This document shows, one piece after another, positions 15,119 through 23,036 of a DNA stretch of 39,118 nucleotides (the first letter of the stretch is position 1; the number at the start of each line of letters is the position of its first letter). Source of the DNA: an uncultured Clostridia bacterium (GTDB lineage Bacteria; Bacillota; Clostridia; UBA1381). Under the pieces are notes generated by a model. The model had not been told where the DNA came from. It saw only the letters and a program-made list of their open reading frames with translations, and did not search any database. The position numbers were made by a program, and so were the translations under genes. The DNA lies in NCBI GenBank assembly GCA_959602045.1, contig CAUGRT010000027.1:1-39118 (forward strand). Reading direction: 5' to 3'.

Positions 15119-15928
15119 TTAGTTTTTGTAAGCCGATGAGAAACCGCCGAATCTGTTACTTGCATTCTGGATTCGGTGATTTTCCCCGGTAACCTCAACA
15201 ATCTGCACCATCTCAACCAGTCTGTCATATGCTCTGCAAATACCATCTTCCCCGGTCAAGTGTATTTTTAAACCCGGAATATCCAAGTTCGTTGTGATGA
15301 TTAGCGGTTTTTGTGCGTTATATACGGCGTCTATAAGCGCATAGATTTTTGCGGTCGAGTATTTTGTTTTGTGTTCTGCACCCAAATCATCAAGAACAAC
15401 CAAATCAACTTTAGCGAAATCGCTGGCAGTCACGGCATTTTTAAAATCCAAATCAATAAAGCTGTTTGCGGTAATCGCTTTTACTTCTGCACCCATTTCT
15501 AAAAATCGGTTTGCTATGCAATAGGCAATTGTCGTTTTACCCCGCCCCGGTTTACCGTAGAATAATAAGCCCTTGAAATCCTCATCGCCCTGTCTGTTTT
15601 TCCAACGCTCACAGTAATTTTTTGCGGCTTGTATAATTTTGGCGTTTTCGGGCGTTTCTGATATTTGCTCAAATCTTGCATTTTTCCCTTTGGCACTCAT
15701 AAGGCTGTTGGCGATGTTCCGCCGCCTTGCGGTTTCTTCTGCGTTGCGCTTGTTCTGCTCTTCCCATTGTTGGCGTTCAGCTTTTTTACAATCGCACATT
15801 ATGCCGACTTTTTGGGGCGTTCCGGTACGGGGATTCGGAAGATACATTTCTACGGGCTTACCACATTTTTCACATTTCTTGATTGGTTCAAGCCCAGCCG
15901 ATTTTTTTGTATTCGTCATCATCGTCAT
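15119..15928 (-). CDS. DnaC-like helicase loader (AAA+ ATPase)
   Basis: The 269-residue protein resembles phage/plasmid DnaC and IstB-like ATPases that load the replicative helicase. An N-terminal zinc-finger-like CEKC (19-22) with CDC (45-47) comes first. A charged linker follows, then the AAA+ core: Walker A GKPGRGKT (125-132), Walker B VVLDDLGAE (177-185), a sensor-like TTNLD and a C-terminal arginine region (RAYDRL). AAAGGAG precedes the ATG. Its start overlaps the end of the DnaD-like gene by 41 bp, so the two are translationally linked. Confidence 0.88.
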   Translation of the reverse strand: MTMMTNTKKSAGLEPIKKCEKCGKPVEMYLPNPRTGTPQKVGIMCDCKKAERQQWEEQNKRNAEETARRRNIANSLMSAKGKNARFEQISETPENAKIIQAAKNYCERWKNRQGDEDFKGLLFYGKPGRGKTTIAYCIANRFLEMGAEVKAITANSFIDLDFKNAVTASDFAKVDLVVLDDLGAEHKTKYSTAKIYALIDAVYNAQKPLIITTNLDIPGLKIHLTGEDGICRAYDRLVEMVQIVEVTGENHRIQNASNRFGGFSSAYKN

Positions 15929-16646
15929 TTTTAATTCTACTCCTTTCGTTTTGTGGCAGCTGATAAATATTCGGGTACCCTGCTATAATGCTTCTGCGTA
16001 AAATCTCGGCTTTGTCATCATCATTGTCTGCAAAAGAATCAAGCCGTTTTAAAAATTCGCTGAATGAGTATTCTGTGAACGGGTTTTTCTTTTGATTCCT
16101 CATGTCGATAAAATTATATAATGCTTCTTGAATTTTTTTATTTGCCGAATAGTTCAAGATTGCGGTGTTAAAGGTCGCAAAATCCGACTTTTCTTTTTTA
16201 TATATTTTTTCTTTTATATTCTTCTCATTCTTATTATTCTTTATATTCTTGTTACCGTCCACTATTTGTCCGAAATTTGTCTGAAATTTGTCCATTATTT
16301 GTTCATTTATTTGTTCACGTTCTTGATATTTATCCCAATTTAATATAGTAATTATGCGCCCTTTACGGGGTTTTTTAATTTGTGCAATCATTTGCGCGCT
16401 TTCGAACAGGTTTAATATACGTTCTATCTTGGAATTACTGATATGCAATTTCTTGCCTAATGCTTCCCGTCCGGTGATTAATTGACCGGGTTTCAGCGTT
16501 ATGCTTTTACTGCAATTTTCCAATACAGTTTCCTTATGGGCGGCGGTTAAAAGCAGATACACCCATACGGCGAAATAATCATTATCCTTTAGCACAAATG
16601 AGTTGTCCAGCATTTTTCTATGTAGCTTTATATAACCGCCTTTCAT
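15888..16646 (-). CDS. DnaD-like replication initiation protein
   Basis: The 252-residue protein begins GYIKLHRKMLDNSFVLKDND, typical of phage replisome organisers. A winged-helix part (residues about 45-105, GQLITGREALGKKLHISNSKIERIL) comes next, then a Lys/Asn-rich linker (about 125-155) and a DnaD-like helical C-terminus. It would bind the element's origin and bring in the DnaC-like loader encoded next. The linker's coding DNA is very A-rich. It overlaps the HTH gene upstream by 4 bp (16643-16646). Confidence 0.82.
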   Translation of the reverse strand: MKGGYIKLHRKMLDNSFVLKDNDYFAVWVYLLLTAAHKETVLENCSKSITLKPGQLITGREALGKKLHISNSKIERILNLFESAQMIAQIKKPRKGRIITILNWDKYQEREQINEQIMDKFQTNFGQIVDGNKNIKNNKNEKNIKEKIYKKEKSDFATFNTAILNYSANKKIQEALYNFIDMRNQKKNPFTEYSFSEFLKRLDSFADNDDDKAEILRRSIIAGYPNIYQLPQNERSRIKNDDDDEYKKIGWA

Positions 16647-16891
16647 TCGTTCACCGCCCTAATGCCGCCGCCTGTTTTTTCTACGGCGAATACCTTTCCG
16701 CCCAAATAGTCAAAAAGATTATTCATGTTTACAAGGTATTTTTTTCCGACCCGAACAGCAGGCAGCTCACCCGTAAGGATAAGCCGCCGCAACGCCTTTT
16801 CAGTTAATGCGGTGTTGGGGTCGTTTCTTTTAAGTTCTTCGATTGCCTGTTTTATTCCACGCATTGGCGGCGGTGCTATTACTGTTTGCAT
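16643..16891 (-). CDS. Excisionase-like HTH DNA-binding protein
   Basis: The 82-residue protein fits the excisionase/HTH_17 family of small winged-helix proteins: TEKALRRLILTGELPAVRVGKKYLVNMNNLFDYL has the helix-turn-helix followed by the characteristic wing with VGKKYLV. Such proteins bend attachment-site DNA for excision or act as regulators. AAGGAAG precedes the ATG; the stop overlaps the DnaD-like gene. Confidence 0.82.
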   Translation of the reverse strand: MQTVIAPPPMRGIKQAIEELKRNDPNTALTEKALRRLILTGELPAVRVGKKYLVNMNNLFDYLGGKVFAVEKTGGGIRAVNE

Positions 16892-16896
16892 GTAGT

Positions 16897-17076
16897 TTAC
16901 TTCCTTTCTGCGATAATTTCATCAATTGCCGTGGTGACTTTTGTGTACTTTTCGGGCGTTAAGGGAGTGCGCAGCCACCTAAGTACCGTCTGTTCAGCGA
17001 CCCCCAACTTTTCGGCGATTTGCCACTGTGCTACCCGATAAGTTCTCATTTTTGTGCGTATTTCTTCATTTGCCAT
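16897..17076 (-). CDS. Small HTH protein at head of the replication operon
   Basis: The 59-residue product reads MANEEIRTKMRTYRVAQWQ, then IAEKLGVAEQTVLRWLRTPLT and a helical tail. This is a HTH type often found first in the early operon of clostridial phages and islands. GTGAGG lies upstream. It ends 5 bp before the excisionase-like gene and is the first gene downstream of the leftward promoter at 17136-17164. Confidence 0.8.
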   Translation of the reverse strand: MANEEIRTKMRTYRVAQWQIAEKLGVAEQTVLRWLRTPLTPEKYTKVTTAIDEIIAERK

Positions 17077-17103
17077 ATTTTAGCCTCACTTTCTTTAAAA
17101 TCC

Positions 17104-17164
17104 TTGACAATGCTATTGTTATTTGGTATACTAATATTATACCAGAAAACAGCAATAAAGTCAA
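17104..17164. promoter_or_regulatory. Overlapping, dyad-symmetric promoter pair (switch)
   Basis: Rightward: TTGACA (17104-17109), 17 bp, TATACT (17127-17132), toward the repressor and integrase. Leftward: TTGACT (17159-17164 complement), 17 bp, TATAAT (17136-17141 complement), toward the HTH/replication operon. The -10 boxes are only 3 bp apart. TGGTATA (17124-17130) and TATACCA (17138-17144) form a perfect dyad centred between them, with an imperfect outer ATTG...CAAT pair. Both promoters cannot be occupied at once, and one dyadic operator would control both. Confidence 0.78.
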
Positions 17165-17238
17165 GATAAATTCTTGTGTGGAATACAAATTCTTGAATTT
17201 GTTGCATAAAAATAGTTTTCGGAGAGAGGATATACAAA

Positions 17239-17841
17239 ATGTCAGAATACAATGTTTTAAAAACGAGATTAAAAGAGTTAAGAACATCGAAAAATCTTAC
17301 ACAAGAAGAATTTGCAAAGGAATTAAACATTGCAAGGGCTACTTATGCGAATTATGAGAAAACGGATGGCAAAAATTTGCCGGGGGTTGATGTTTTAATT
17401 ACATTAGCCAATAAATTTAAAGTATCTCTTGATTGGCTGTGTGGCTTAACAGACCAACAAAATGACACTGAAATAAAAAATTATGGTGATATTGCCAAGC
17501 GGTTATTTGAAATCGACAAAGCGCACAAACTTAAAATAAGTGTATGTGATGATGTTGATGAACACGAAAAAAGGCACGTGGATATTAGTTTCGATGATAT
17601 TGGCACCTGCGGACGAAAACTGTGCGCTGAAGATATAGAGGTTTTAGGTCAAAACACACTGGAATTTGATTGCGAAAAAATTATAAATGATTTTTTAGTT
17701 GATTGGGAAAATGCGCGTAAAACATTATTGCATGCAAAAGGTTTTTATATGTTTAATCTTTATGCACTGTGGAAAAAAGAAGCTATAAAACAACTTTCAG
17801 CATATGATATACATTACGATGAGTTTCCGTTTGAGGTGTAA
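17239..17841 (+). CDS. XRE-family repressor of the element
   Basis: The 200-residue protein has an N-terminal cro/C1-type HTH at about 7-70 (LKELRTSKNLTQEEFAKELN, then ARATYANYE, ending VSLDWLCGLTD). Its C-terminal domain of about 120 residues is one I do not recognise, with many His/Asp/Cys residues (DDVDEHEKRH, CGRKLC). It lacks the Ser-Lys LexA-type protease signature, so RecA-driven self-cleavage is not expected. GAGAGG precedes the start. The integrase gene follows 6 bp later, so the two are co-transcribed from the switch. Confidence 0.85.
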   Translation: MSEYNVLKTRLKELRTSKNLTQEEFAKELNIARATYANYEKTDGKNLPGVDVLITLANKFKVSLDWLCGLTDQQNDTEIKNYGDIAKRLFEIDKAHKLKISVCDDVDEHEKRHVDISFDDIGTCGRKLCAEDIEVLGQNTLEFDCEKIINDFLVDWENARKTLLHAKGFYMFNLYALWKKEAIKQLSAYDIHYDEFPFEV

Positions 17842-17847
17842 ACGATA

Positions 17848-19230
17848 ATGGCAACGATAACGAAGAGAAATAACGGGTATCGGATACGGGTATCATGTGG
17901 CTATGACAGCGAGAACCGGCAAATTATAAAGTCAATGACATGGACGCCGCCGCCCAAAATGACAAAGAAACAGATTGAAAAAGAACTGGAGCGGCAAGCG
18001 GTGTTGTTTGAGGAAAAATGCAGAACAGGGCAATTCCTCGACAGCACTGTAACGCTTGCGGAATTTTCGGAACGTTGGTTCAAGGACTATGCTGAAAAAC
18101 GGCTTAAAACACAAAGTATAATAGGCTACAAGGGTTTAATGCCGCGTATCATCAAAGCGTTGGGGCATATACGCCTTTGCAACTTACGCCCTAATCATTT
18201 GCTTGAATTTTATAACAACCTTGCTGAAAGCGGCATAAGAGCCGATACCAAATACAAGCCGATTGAAGATTTCAAGCAAATATTAAAAAGCGCGAAAATG
18301 ACACAAACGGAATTATCCCAAAAGTCCGGCGTTTCTTTGACAACCATCCGCGCATGTATGAAGGGCAATAACGTTTCAAAAGAAACCGCCGCCAAGTTGT
18401 CAGAAGAATTAAACAGAACAGACCTGTTCAGCCCGGCAGAGGGTCAAGAAAAGCTTTCAAACAGCACAATAGCAAAGTATCACCGTCTATTATCAAGCAT
18501 GCTGACGGCGGCGGTACATTGGCAAGTGATACCATCAAATCCATGCAGTAGGGTTGAACCGCCCAAATGTCAATACGAAGAAGCCGCCGCCCTTGATGAG
18601 AATGGTGTGGCGCAGCTGATGGATTGTCTGAATAATGAACCCATAAAGTATAGGGCGGCTGTTATGCTGATACTATATACCGGTTTACGGCGCGGCGAAT
18701 TATGCGGCTTGAATTGGAGTGATGTGGATATGACGAATGGAATCGTCAACGTCGATAAAGAATTATTATACACTCCATCGCGCGGCTTATATGAGGATAC
18801 GCCCAAAATAAAGCAATCCAACAGAGCGGTAAGTATCCCGGCGGATATGATAAAGCTATTAAAAGAACATGAGCGCGAACAGGCGGCGGAACGTCTGAGG
18901 ATGGGCGATTTATGGAAAGACAGCGGAAAGCTTTTTACATCAAACAACGGCGAACCGCTCCGCCCGGATAGCTTTACATCATGGTTTAAAAGGTTCATAA
19001 GGCGTAATCATTTACCCGATATACATGTTCATAGTTTGCGGCATACATCAAGTACATTACTAATTGCCAATGGTGTGAACATTGCAACCGTTTCAAGCAG
19101 ATTGGGACATGCGAACAAAACGACCACCTTAAATATTTATACTCATGCCATTAAATCGGCAGATAAACAGGCGGCGGAACAGCTTCAAGATATTTTCAAT
19201 TCGTCGGCATATCACAAAAAAGCATTATAA
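17848..19230 (+). CDS. int: Tyrosine recombinase (integrase) with embedded HTH
   Basis: The 460-residue integrase has an arm-binding N-terminus (about 1-60), a SAM-like core-binding domain (about 66-235) and a catalytic domain. Visible catalytic residues are Arg281 (TGLRRGEL), His395 and Arg398 (HSLRH), His421 (LGHAN) and Tyr431 (NIYTHAI). Residues 143-195 (MTQTELSQKSGVSLTTIRAC...) are a complete cro-like HTH inserted in the core-binding domain, an arrangement I recall from other Clostridia integrases. It acts on the tRNA-Thr 3' end and probably binds the AAAGACCAA arm sites. GAGGTG precedes the start. attR lies 125 bp downstream. Confidence 0.95.
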   Translation: MATITKRNNGYRIRVSCGYDSENRQIIKSMTWTPPPKMTKKQIEKELERQAVLFEEKCRTGQFLDSTVTLAEFSERWFKDYAEKRLKTQSIIGYKGLMPRIIKALGHIRLCNLRPNHLLEFYNNLAESGIRADTKYKPIEDFKQILKSAKMTQTELSQKSGVSLTTIRACMKGNNVSKETAAKLSEELNRTDLFSPAEGQEKLSNSTIAKYHRLLSSMLTAAVHWQVIPSNPCSRVEPPKCQYEEAAALDENGVAQLMDCLNNEPIKYRAAVMLILYTGLRRGELCGLNWSDVDMTNGIVNVDKELLYTPSRGLYEDTPKIKQSNRAVSIPADMIKLLKEHEREQAAERLRMGDLWKDSGKLFTSNNGEPLRPDSFTSWFKRFIRRNHLPDIHVHSLRHTSSTLLIANGVNIATVSSRLGHANKTTTLNIYTHAIKSADKQAAEQLQDIFNSSAYHKKAL

Positions 19231-19266
19231 AACCAGACATTTCGGACACCCCAAAAAAAGCACAAT

Positions 19267-19286
19267 AAAGACCAAATAAAGACCAA
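19267..19286 (+). repeat. Right candidate integrase arm sites
   Basis: AAAGACCAA at 19267-19275 and 19278-19286, again 11 bp apart, same orientation as the left set at 10491-10521. Confidence 0.7.
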
Positions 19287-19318
19287 AAGTGCAAATCAAT
19301 TAAAAATACAAAAAACAT

Positions 19319-19354
19319 AAAAACCGCTCAAACACAGTGTTTAAGCGGTTTTTA
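19319..19354 (-). terminator. Element-borne terminator now serving tRNA-Thr
   Basis: AAAAACCGCT-AAACA/TGTTT-AGCGGTTTTT hairpin with T runs on both strands, immediately after the tRNA 3' end. It ends the tRNA transcript and possibly also the integrase transcript. Its sequence resembles, but differs from, the displaced terminator at 10298-10326. Confidence 0.85.
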
Positions 19355-19355
19355 T

Positions 19356-19402
19356 ATGGAGCTAACGAGCGGAGTCGAACCGCCGACCTCTTCATTACCA
19401 AT
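19356..19402 (-). repeat. attR: 47 bp direct repeat within tRNA-Thr
   Basis: Identical to 10327-10373. The element supplies or restores the 3' part of the tRNA gene, which stays intact. Confidence 0.93.
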
Positions 19403-19432
19403 GAAGTGCTCTGCCTACTGAGCTACGTCAGC
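19357..19432 (-). tRNA. tRNA-Thr (anticodon GGT)
   Basis: The 76 nt include an encoded CCA. The acceptor stem is GCTGACG/CGTTAGC (one G-T pair), the D arm AGCTCAGT...AGAGC, the anticodon stem CTTCA/TGAAG with loop TTGGTAA (anticodon GGT), and the T arm GGCGG-TTCGACT-CCGCT-like. It is the integration target of the element. Confidence 0.95.
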
Positions 19433-19490
19433 AAATACTTATGACAACAGATTAATTATACTATAAAATCAATCTGTTGTCAAGTTATTT

Positions 19491-20834
19491 TTATAAAATT
19501 TTAATTTTCTTTTTATAAGTATGTGCAAAGAATAGAGAGGTCACTGTGACCGATACGACTTCTGCAATCGGGAATGCCCACCAGATTTTATTCACATCTC
19601 CAAAAAGAGAAAGGACGTATGCCGCCGGTAAAAGTACAATGAGCTGTCTTGTAATACTGATCATCATACTGAATATGCCGTTTCCAAGCGCCTGGAATAC
19701 GGATGAAATTACAATACATACTCCCGCAAATACGAAGCTCAGGCTGATAATGCGCAGCGCAGGAACGCCGATCGCCAGCATATTATCCGACGCGTCAAAA
19801 AGCTCCAGCATGACATCCGGGAATAATTGAATTACGATTAATCCAATCAACATAATCCCCATCGCATACATCATACTATACTTGATTGTTTTCACCATCC
19901 GCTCGCGGTTCCGCGCACCGTAATTGTAGGAAACAATCGGTACCATGCCGTTATTCAAACCGAACACCGGCATGAACACAAAGCTTTGCAGCTTGAAATA
20001 AACACCAAACACCGCCACCGCTGTTGAGGAAAAGGCAATCAGAATCTTGTTCATTCCAAAAGTCATTACCGATCCCACGGATGCCATAATCATGGATGGA
20101 ATCCCGACGCCCAGGATATTGCCGGTGATTTTTCCGTTCGGACGGAAGCCGCGGTATGGAATCCGGACATCCGTATTCTTTTTATGGTTGATAAAGATCG
20201 CAAAAATTCCGGCTGCGATTTGACCGATTACTGTTGCAATCGCCGCCCCGGCAATTCCCATCTTCGGTGCGCCGAGCAATCCGAAAATTAAAATCGGATC
20301 TAAAATGATGTTGATAATTGCTCCCGTCATTTGGGTAAACATCGTATATACGGTTCGCCCGGTGGATTGCAGGATTCGCTCAAACGCAATCTGAGCAAAC
20401 ATTCCGAATGAAAATGCCGAAGCAATGGTGAGATACTCAATTCCCATTTCGGCAATTTCTCCCTTTCCGGCTTGAATCTCATAATACGGGCGAATCACCG
20501 TAAAGGATAAAATCAAAAATAAGATATATCCCAACAGCTCCAGAAAAAGACCGTTGATTGCCGTCTTTGCCGCCATTTCCGGATTCTTCTGCCCCAGGCT
20601 CCGCGCCAAAAGCGCATTAATTCCGACACCCATTCCCACAGCAGTGGAAATCATCAGATTCTGCATCGGGAACGCCATGGATACCGCCGTCAGCGCATCC
20701 TCTGAAAGCCGCGCAACGAATATACTGTCCACTACATTATACAGCGCCTGCACCAGCATGGAAACCACCATCGGCAGCGCCATAGATACTAAAAGCCGGT
20801 TCACCGGCATAACTCCCATTTTATTTTCTTCCAT
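19491..20834 (-). CDS. MATE family efflux protein (MepA/DinF-like)
   Basis: The 447-residue membrane protein has twelve predicted helices. It starts PVNRLLVSMALPMVVSMLVQALYNVVDSIFVARL, a MATE opening, with GMGVGINALLARSLGQ and QSTGRTVYTMFTQMTGAIIN as later family blocks. It belongs to a different subgroup from the MATE at 1.2 kb. The promoter on the minus strand is TTGCAA (20893-20898), 17 bp, TATAAT (20870-20875). Substrate unknown; it stands alone beside the tRNA. Confidence 0.93.
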   Translation of the reverse strand: MEENKMGVMPVNRLLVSMALPMVVSMLVQALYNVVDSIFVARLSEDALTAVSMAFPMQNLMISTAVGMGVGINALLARSLGQKNPEMAAKTAINGLFLELLGYILFLILSFTVIRPYYEIQAGKGEIAEMGIEYLTIASAFSFGMFAQIAFERILQSTGRTVYTMFTQMTGAIINIILDPILIFGLLGAPKMGIAGAAIATVIGQIAAGIFAIFINHKKNTDVRIPYRGFRPNGKITGNILGVGIPSMIMASVGSVMTFGMNKILIAFSSTAVAVFGVYFKLQSFVFMPVFGLNNGMVPIVSYNYGARNRERMVKTIKYSMMYAMGIMLIGLIVIQLFPDVMLELFDASDNMLAIGVPALRIISLSFVFAGVCIVISSVFQALGNGIFSMMISITRQLIVLLPAAYVLSLFGDVNKIWWAFPIAEVVSVTVTSLFFAHTYKKKIKIL

Positions 20835-21055
20835 TTGTTTTTCCTTTCCTTGTTCCTTATTTCTTTCTTATTATAATAGATTCCGTTCTTGATTGCAATA
20901 GAATCCGACAAAATTTATAGGATCTGTTTGCTTTCCCGGAATGATTTACGCATTTTTATAGCATATGATACAGACCGCAATCCGAACGAAAGCACACCCC
21001 ATCATAATACTATGACAGGGTGTGCCGCTTAACCATTTTTAAAACTAAAATTGTA

Positions 21056-21463
21056 TCAGTCTTGTGCGCCTTGATATTCTGAACTTCCGAATGCCAGTAT
21101 GTATAAGAAAATCAGGCTTAAGAAGATCAATCCTACCGTAAAGCCGGCACCATGTCCAAAGGACTTGGAAATCTTATGATTAAAGATAATTCCTAATACC
21201 ATTACGGCAATGTTGATGATTCCTCCAATCACAGCCAGAGCCATATAATCATTCAATTGCAATAATATGCTTGCAACGATACCCAAAATCAATGTGATAA
21301 AGAACATTGAAGGCTTCCAGGATATTTTATAAAGCATATAAGAACTGTAAACGGGAATAATCGCTTGCCATCCCGGCTGACCTGCCTTTTCGAAAAGTCT
21401 CCACATTGGAATGATTGAAATCACCCAAGCAACCAGTGCACTAATAAGAATTGTTGTTACCAT
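21056..21463 (-). CDS. DUF5684 family membrane protein
   Basis: The 135-residue protein has about four helices. The signature RLFEKAGQPGWQAIIPVYSSYMLYKI lies after the first helix and FGHGAGFTVGLIFLSLIF near the end, matching DUF5684, which is often found alone or fused in front of signal peptidase I domains in Firmicutes. An S26-like peptidase gene lies 140 bp upstream on the same strand. It has its own promoter, TTGACA (21534-21539), 18 bp, TATAAT (21510-21515), minus strand. Function unknown. Confidence 0.82.
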   Translation of the reverse strand: MVTTILISALVAWVISIIPMWRLFEKAGQPGWQAIIPVYSSYMLYKISWKPSMFFITLILGIVASILLQLNDYMALAVIGGIINIAVMVLGIIFNHKISKSFGHGAGFTVGLIFLSLIFLYILAFGSSEYQGAQD

Positions 21464-21602
21464 ATAAATCTACCTCTTTGCAATATTTCCGAAATTATCG
21501 GATAGTGTCATTATAGCATACTCCAACAAAGTCTGTCAATAATGTTACCGTCTTGTAAACAAAGTGACATTGAACCGTTGGAAAGTTCACTCCACGTAAC
21601 AT

Positions 21603-22052
21603 TCATTTGACATCAAAGTTTCGGATTTTGTCAAAAGATATGAAGTGATGCAGTACGCGGAGGATGTATCTTCTCAGCGTCAGGCTGCTGCACCAAAAAT
21701 GATAGTAGCACCGATACAGAAAATTCTCATTCGGGATATACTTCTCGTCCCGATAGAACCCCTTTGCAACCGCGATAATTTGCTCGTCCTGTACGCCGTA
21801 TTCCTTGCGGCTTTGATTATCGCCGCACATCACATATCCGTCGGGTCGGACTTCAAGACAGCGGTGCATCACCTGCGTCCCGTCGGAACGTTTGTAAATC
21901 GGCAGATCGTATTTTTTGAGACCTCCCGTATACTTTACCAGATAAACCGTATCCCGCCGATGCCGCAGCATCGGCCACATACTGGTTCCGACCGGCGTAG
22001 CGATAAATTCACCGTTTTCCTCTATATATTTCTCAATCAGCGTCTTTTCCAT
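21603..22052 (-). CDS. S24/S26-type peptidase-like protein
   Basis: The 149-residue protein has the signal-peptidase/LexA fold signature: PVGTSMWPMLRHRRDTVYLV carries the nucleophile-type Ser24. KYDLPIYKRSDG and QVMHRCLEVRPDGYVMCGDN follow, as in the second half of S26 peptidases. The general-base position appears to be His (MHR) rather than Lys, as in SipW/Sec11-type enzymes. No N-terminal membrane anchor is seen, so it may be cytosolic or bound through a partner. It lies 15 bp after the membrane-protein gene upstream, probably in one operon. Confidence 0.75.
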   Translation of the reverse strand: MEKTLIEKYIEENGEFIATPVGTSMWPMLRHRRDTVYLVKYTGGLKKYDLPIYKRSDGTQVMHRCLEVRPDGYVMCGDNQSRKEYGVQDEQIIAVAKGFYRDEKYIPNENFLYRCYYHFWCSSLTLRRYILRVLHHFISFDKIRNFDVK

Positions 22053-22067
22053 TTTTATACTCTTTCT

Positions 22068-22946
22068 TTAATGTTTCTTATTAAACCGGATTCCCAGATC
22101 AAACCGGCGCTTGAGGTAATTTTTAATAATAGGCCCTCTCGGTTCGCCCTGGCTTGCCCGGTCGCTTAACATCTGATAGAAGCTGTAAGAACCAAGATTT
22201 AAGAAAAACTCGCTGATGACATGAACGGTCTTTCTGCTGGAGGTTTTTTGAAGTGCAAGCTTTTTCTTTTTGGGGCGTGCGCTCCGATTTGCCTTTGCTT
22301 CCATTTTCATATACTGGCGCATGGAATAGCGTTCCTCACGCTCCGGCTTATGGCGGCGACGGGATGCAACGGGTTCTGCTGCCGGTTGCTGCTGGGGTAC
22401 GGCAGCGGCAAACATTCTTGCCTTTTCCTGTTCGTAGCGGTAAAGTTCCTCCTTTGCCTGGCGAATGGCTTCCCGTTCTTCCGCTTCCTGTCTCGCCGTT
22501 TCTTTCTTATATAAATGCAGGAAAAGCGGCTGCCCGATAAGAATCAAAAGCAGATATGCCGCCATTGCCACAGCAAATGAAATCCACTTCGGAAGCTCAT
22601 GCGGCATCGGTGTCGAAAGAATCTGCAAGAACTTGGTATGGAAATAAATCCATACGAAAGGATAGTCCCAATCGTTCAAAATACACAAAACTCCGCCGCC
22701 GACATAAATTGAAAAAGATGTCAGCCAAACCGCATAATATGTAGAAACGCTTTTAATATCTCTGACAAATCTCCGAATCAATAAAGCATTTCCGATAAAA
22801 AATATTAGAACCGACAGCAGACAGCAGATGAGCCATACGATGTAGCTCATATAGTGATACATGCACAAAAATGAAATCACCGATGGAATCATGCTTAAAA
22901 CAATCAAGTCCATCATCTTTCTTAAATAAATCATTCCAATCTCCAT
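22068..22946 (-). CDS. Four-helix membrane protein with basic coiled tail, unknown
   Basis: The up-to-292-residue product has four hydrophobic segments in the first ~165 residues, then a charged coiled-coil-like stretch (KKETARQEAEEREAIRQAKE) and a very basic region (ASRRRHKPERE; ARPKKKKLALQK) ending in a conserved-looking tail. The likely start is the fifth codon (ATG 22934), with GGAG just upstream. The promoter on the minus strand is TTGAAA (23007-23012), 17 bp, TATAAT (22984-22989). The S26-like gene follows. I recognise no family. Confidence 0.75.
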   Translation of the reverse strand: MEIGMIYLRKMMDLIVLSMIPSVISFLCMYHYMSYIVWLICCLLSVLIFFIGNALLIRRFVRDIKSVSTYYAVWLTSFSIYVGGGVLCILNDWDYPFVWIYFHTKFLQILSTPMPHELPKWISFAVAMAAYLLLILIGQPLFLHLYKKETARQEAEEREAIRQAKEELYRYEQEKARMFAAAVPQQQPAAEPVASRRRHKPEREERYSMRQYMKMEAKANRSARPKKKKLALQKTSSRKTVHVISEFFLNLGSYSFYQMLSDRASQGEPRGPIIKNYLKRRFDLGIRFNKKH

Positions 22947-23036
22947 TCCGCTGCCAATGGCAGCATAAATTAGTCATAAAATTATTATATCAGAAAAGAC
23001 ATGAAATTTCAAGCAGAACTTATACAAATTGCAAAT

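Larger units (their letters stand above)
10327..19402. mobile_element. Integrative element in tRNA-Thr (about 9.1 kb)
   Basis: It is bounded by 47 bp direct repeats. The integrase gene lies next to attR, the repressor lies beside it, and the opposing operon encodes a small HTH protein, an excisionase-like HTH, DnaD-like and DnaC-like replication proteins and a sigma factor. The cargo is mostly small: a HIRAN protein, an RHH regulator, three hydrophobic peptides with antisense RNAs, and two structured RNAs. I see no capsid, terminase, relaxase or secretion genes. The size and the int-repressor versus xis-rep layout recall phage-inducible islands, but a decayed ICE or prophage fits as well. Confidence 0.93.

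Noticed and set aside
17028..17357. 109-codon plus-strand frame over the switch and repressor start
   Set aside because: It runs across both promoters and overlaps the well-supported XRE gene in another frame, with no ribosome site.
10604..19230. The element as a complete prophage or conjugative element
   Set aside because: I see no terminase, portal, capsid, tail, relaxase or type IV secretion genes in about 9 kb.
22221..22540. Plus-strand frames of 95-97 codons opposite the four-helix membrane protein
   Set aside because: They are antisense shadows of a coherent gene with its own promoter and ribosome site; their sequences look random.
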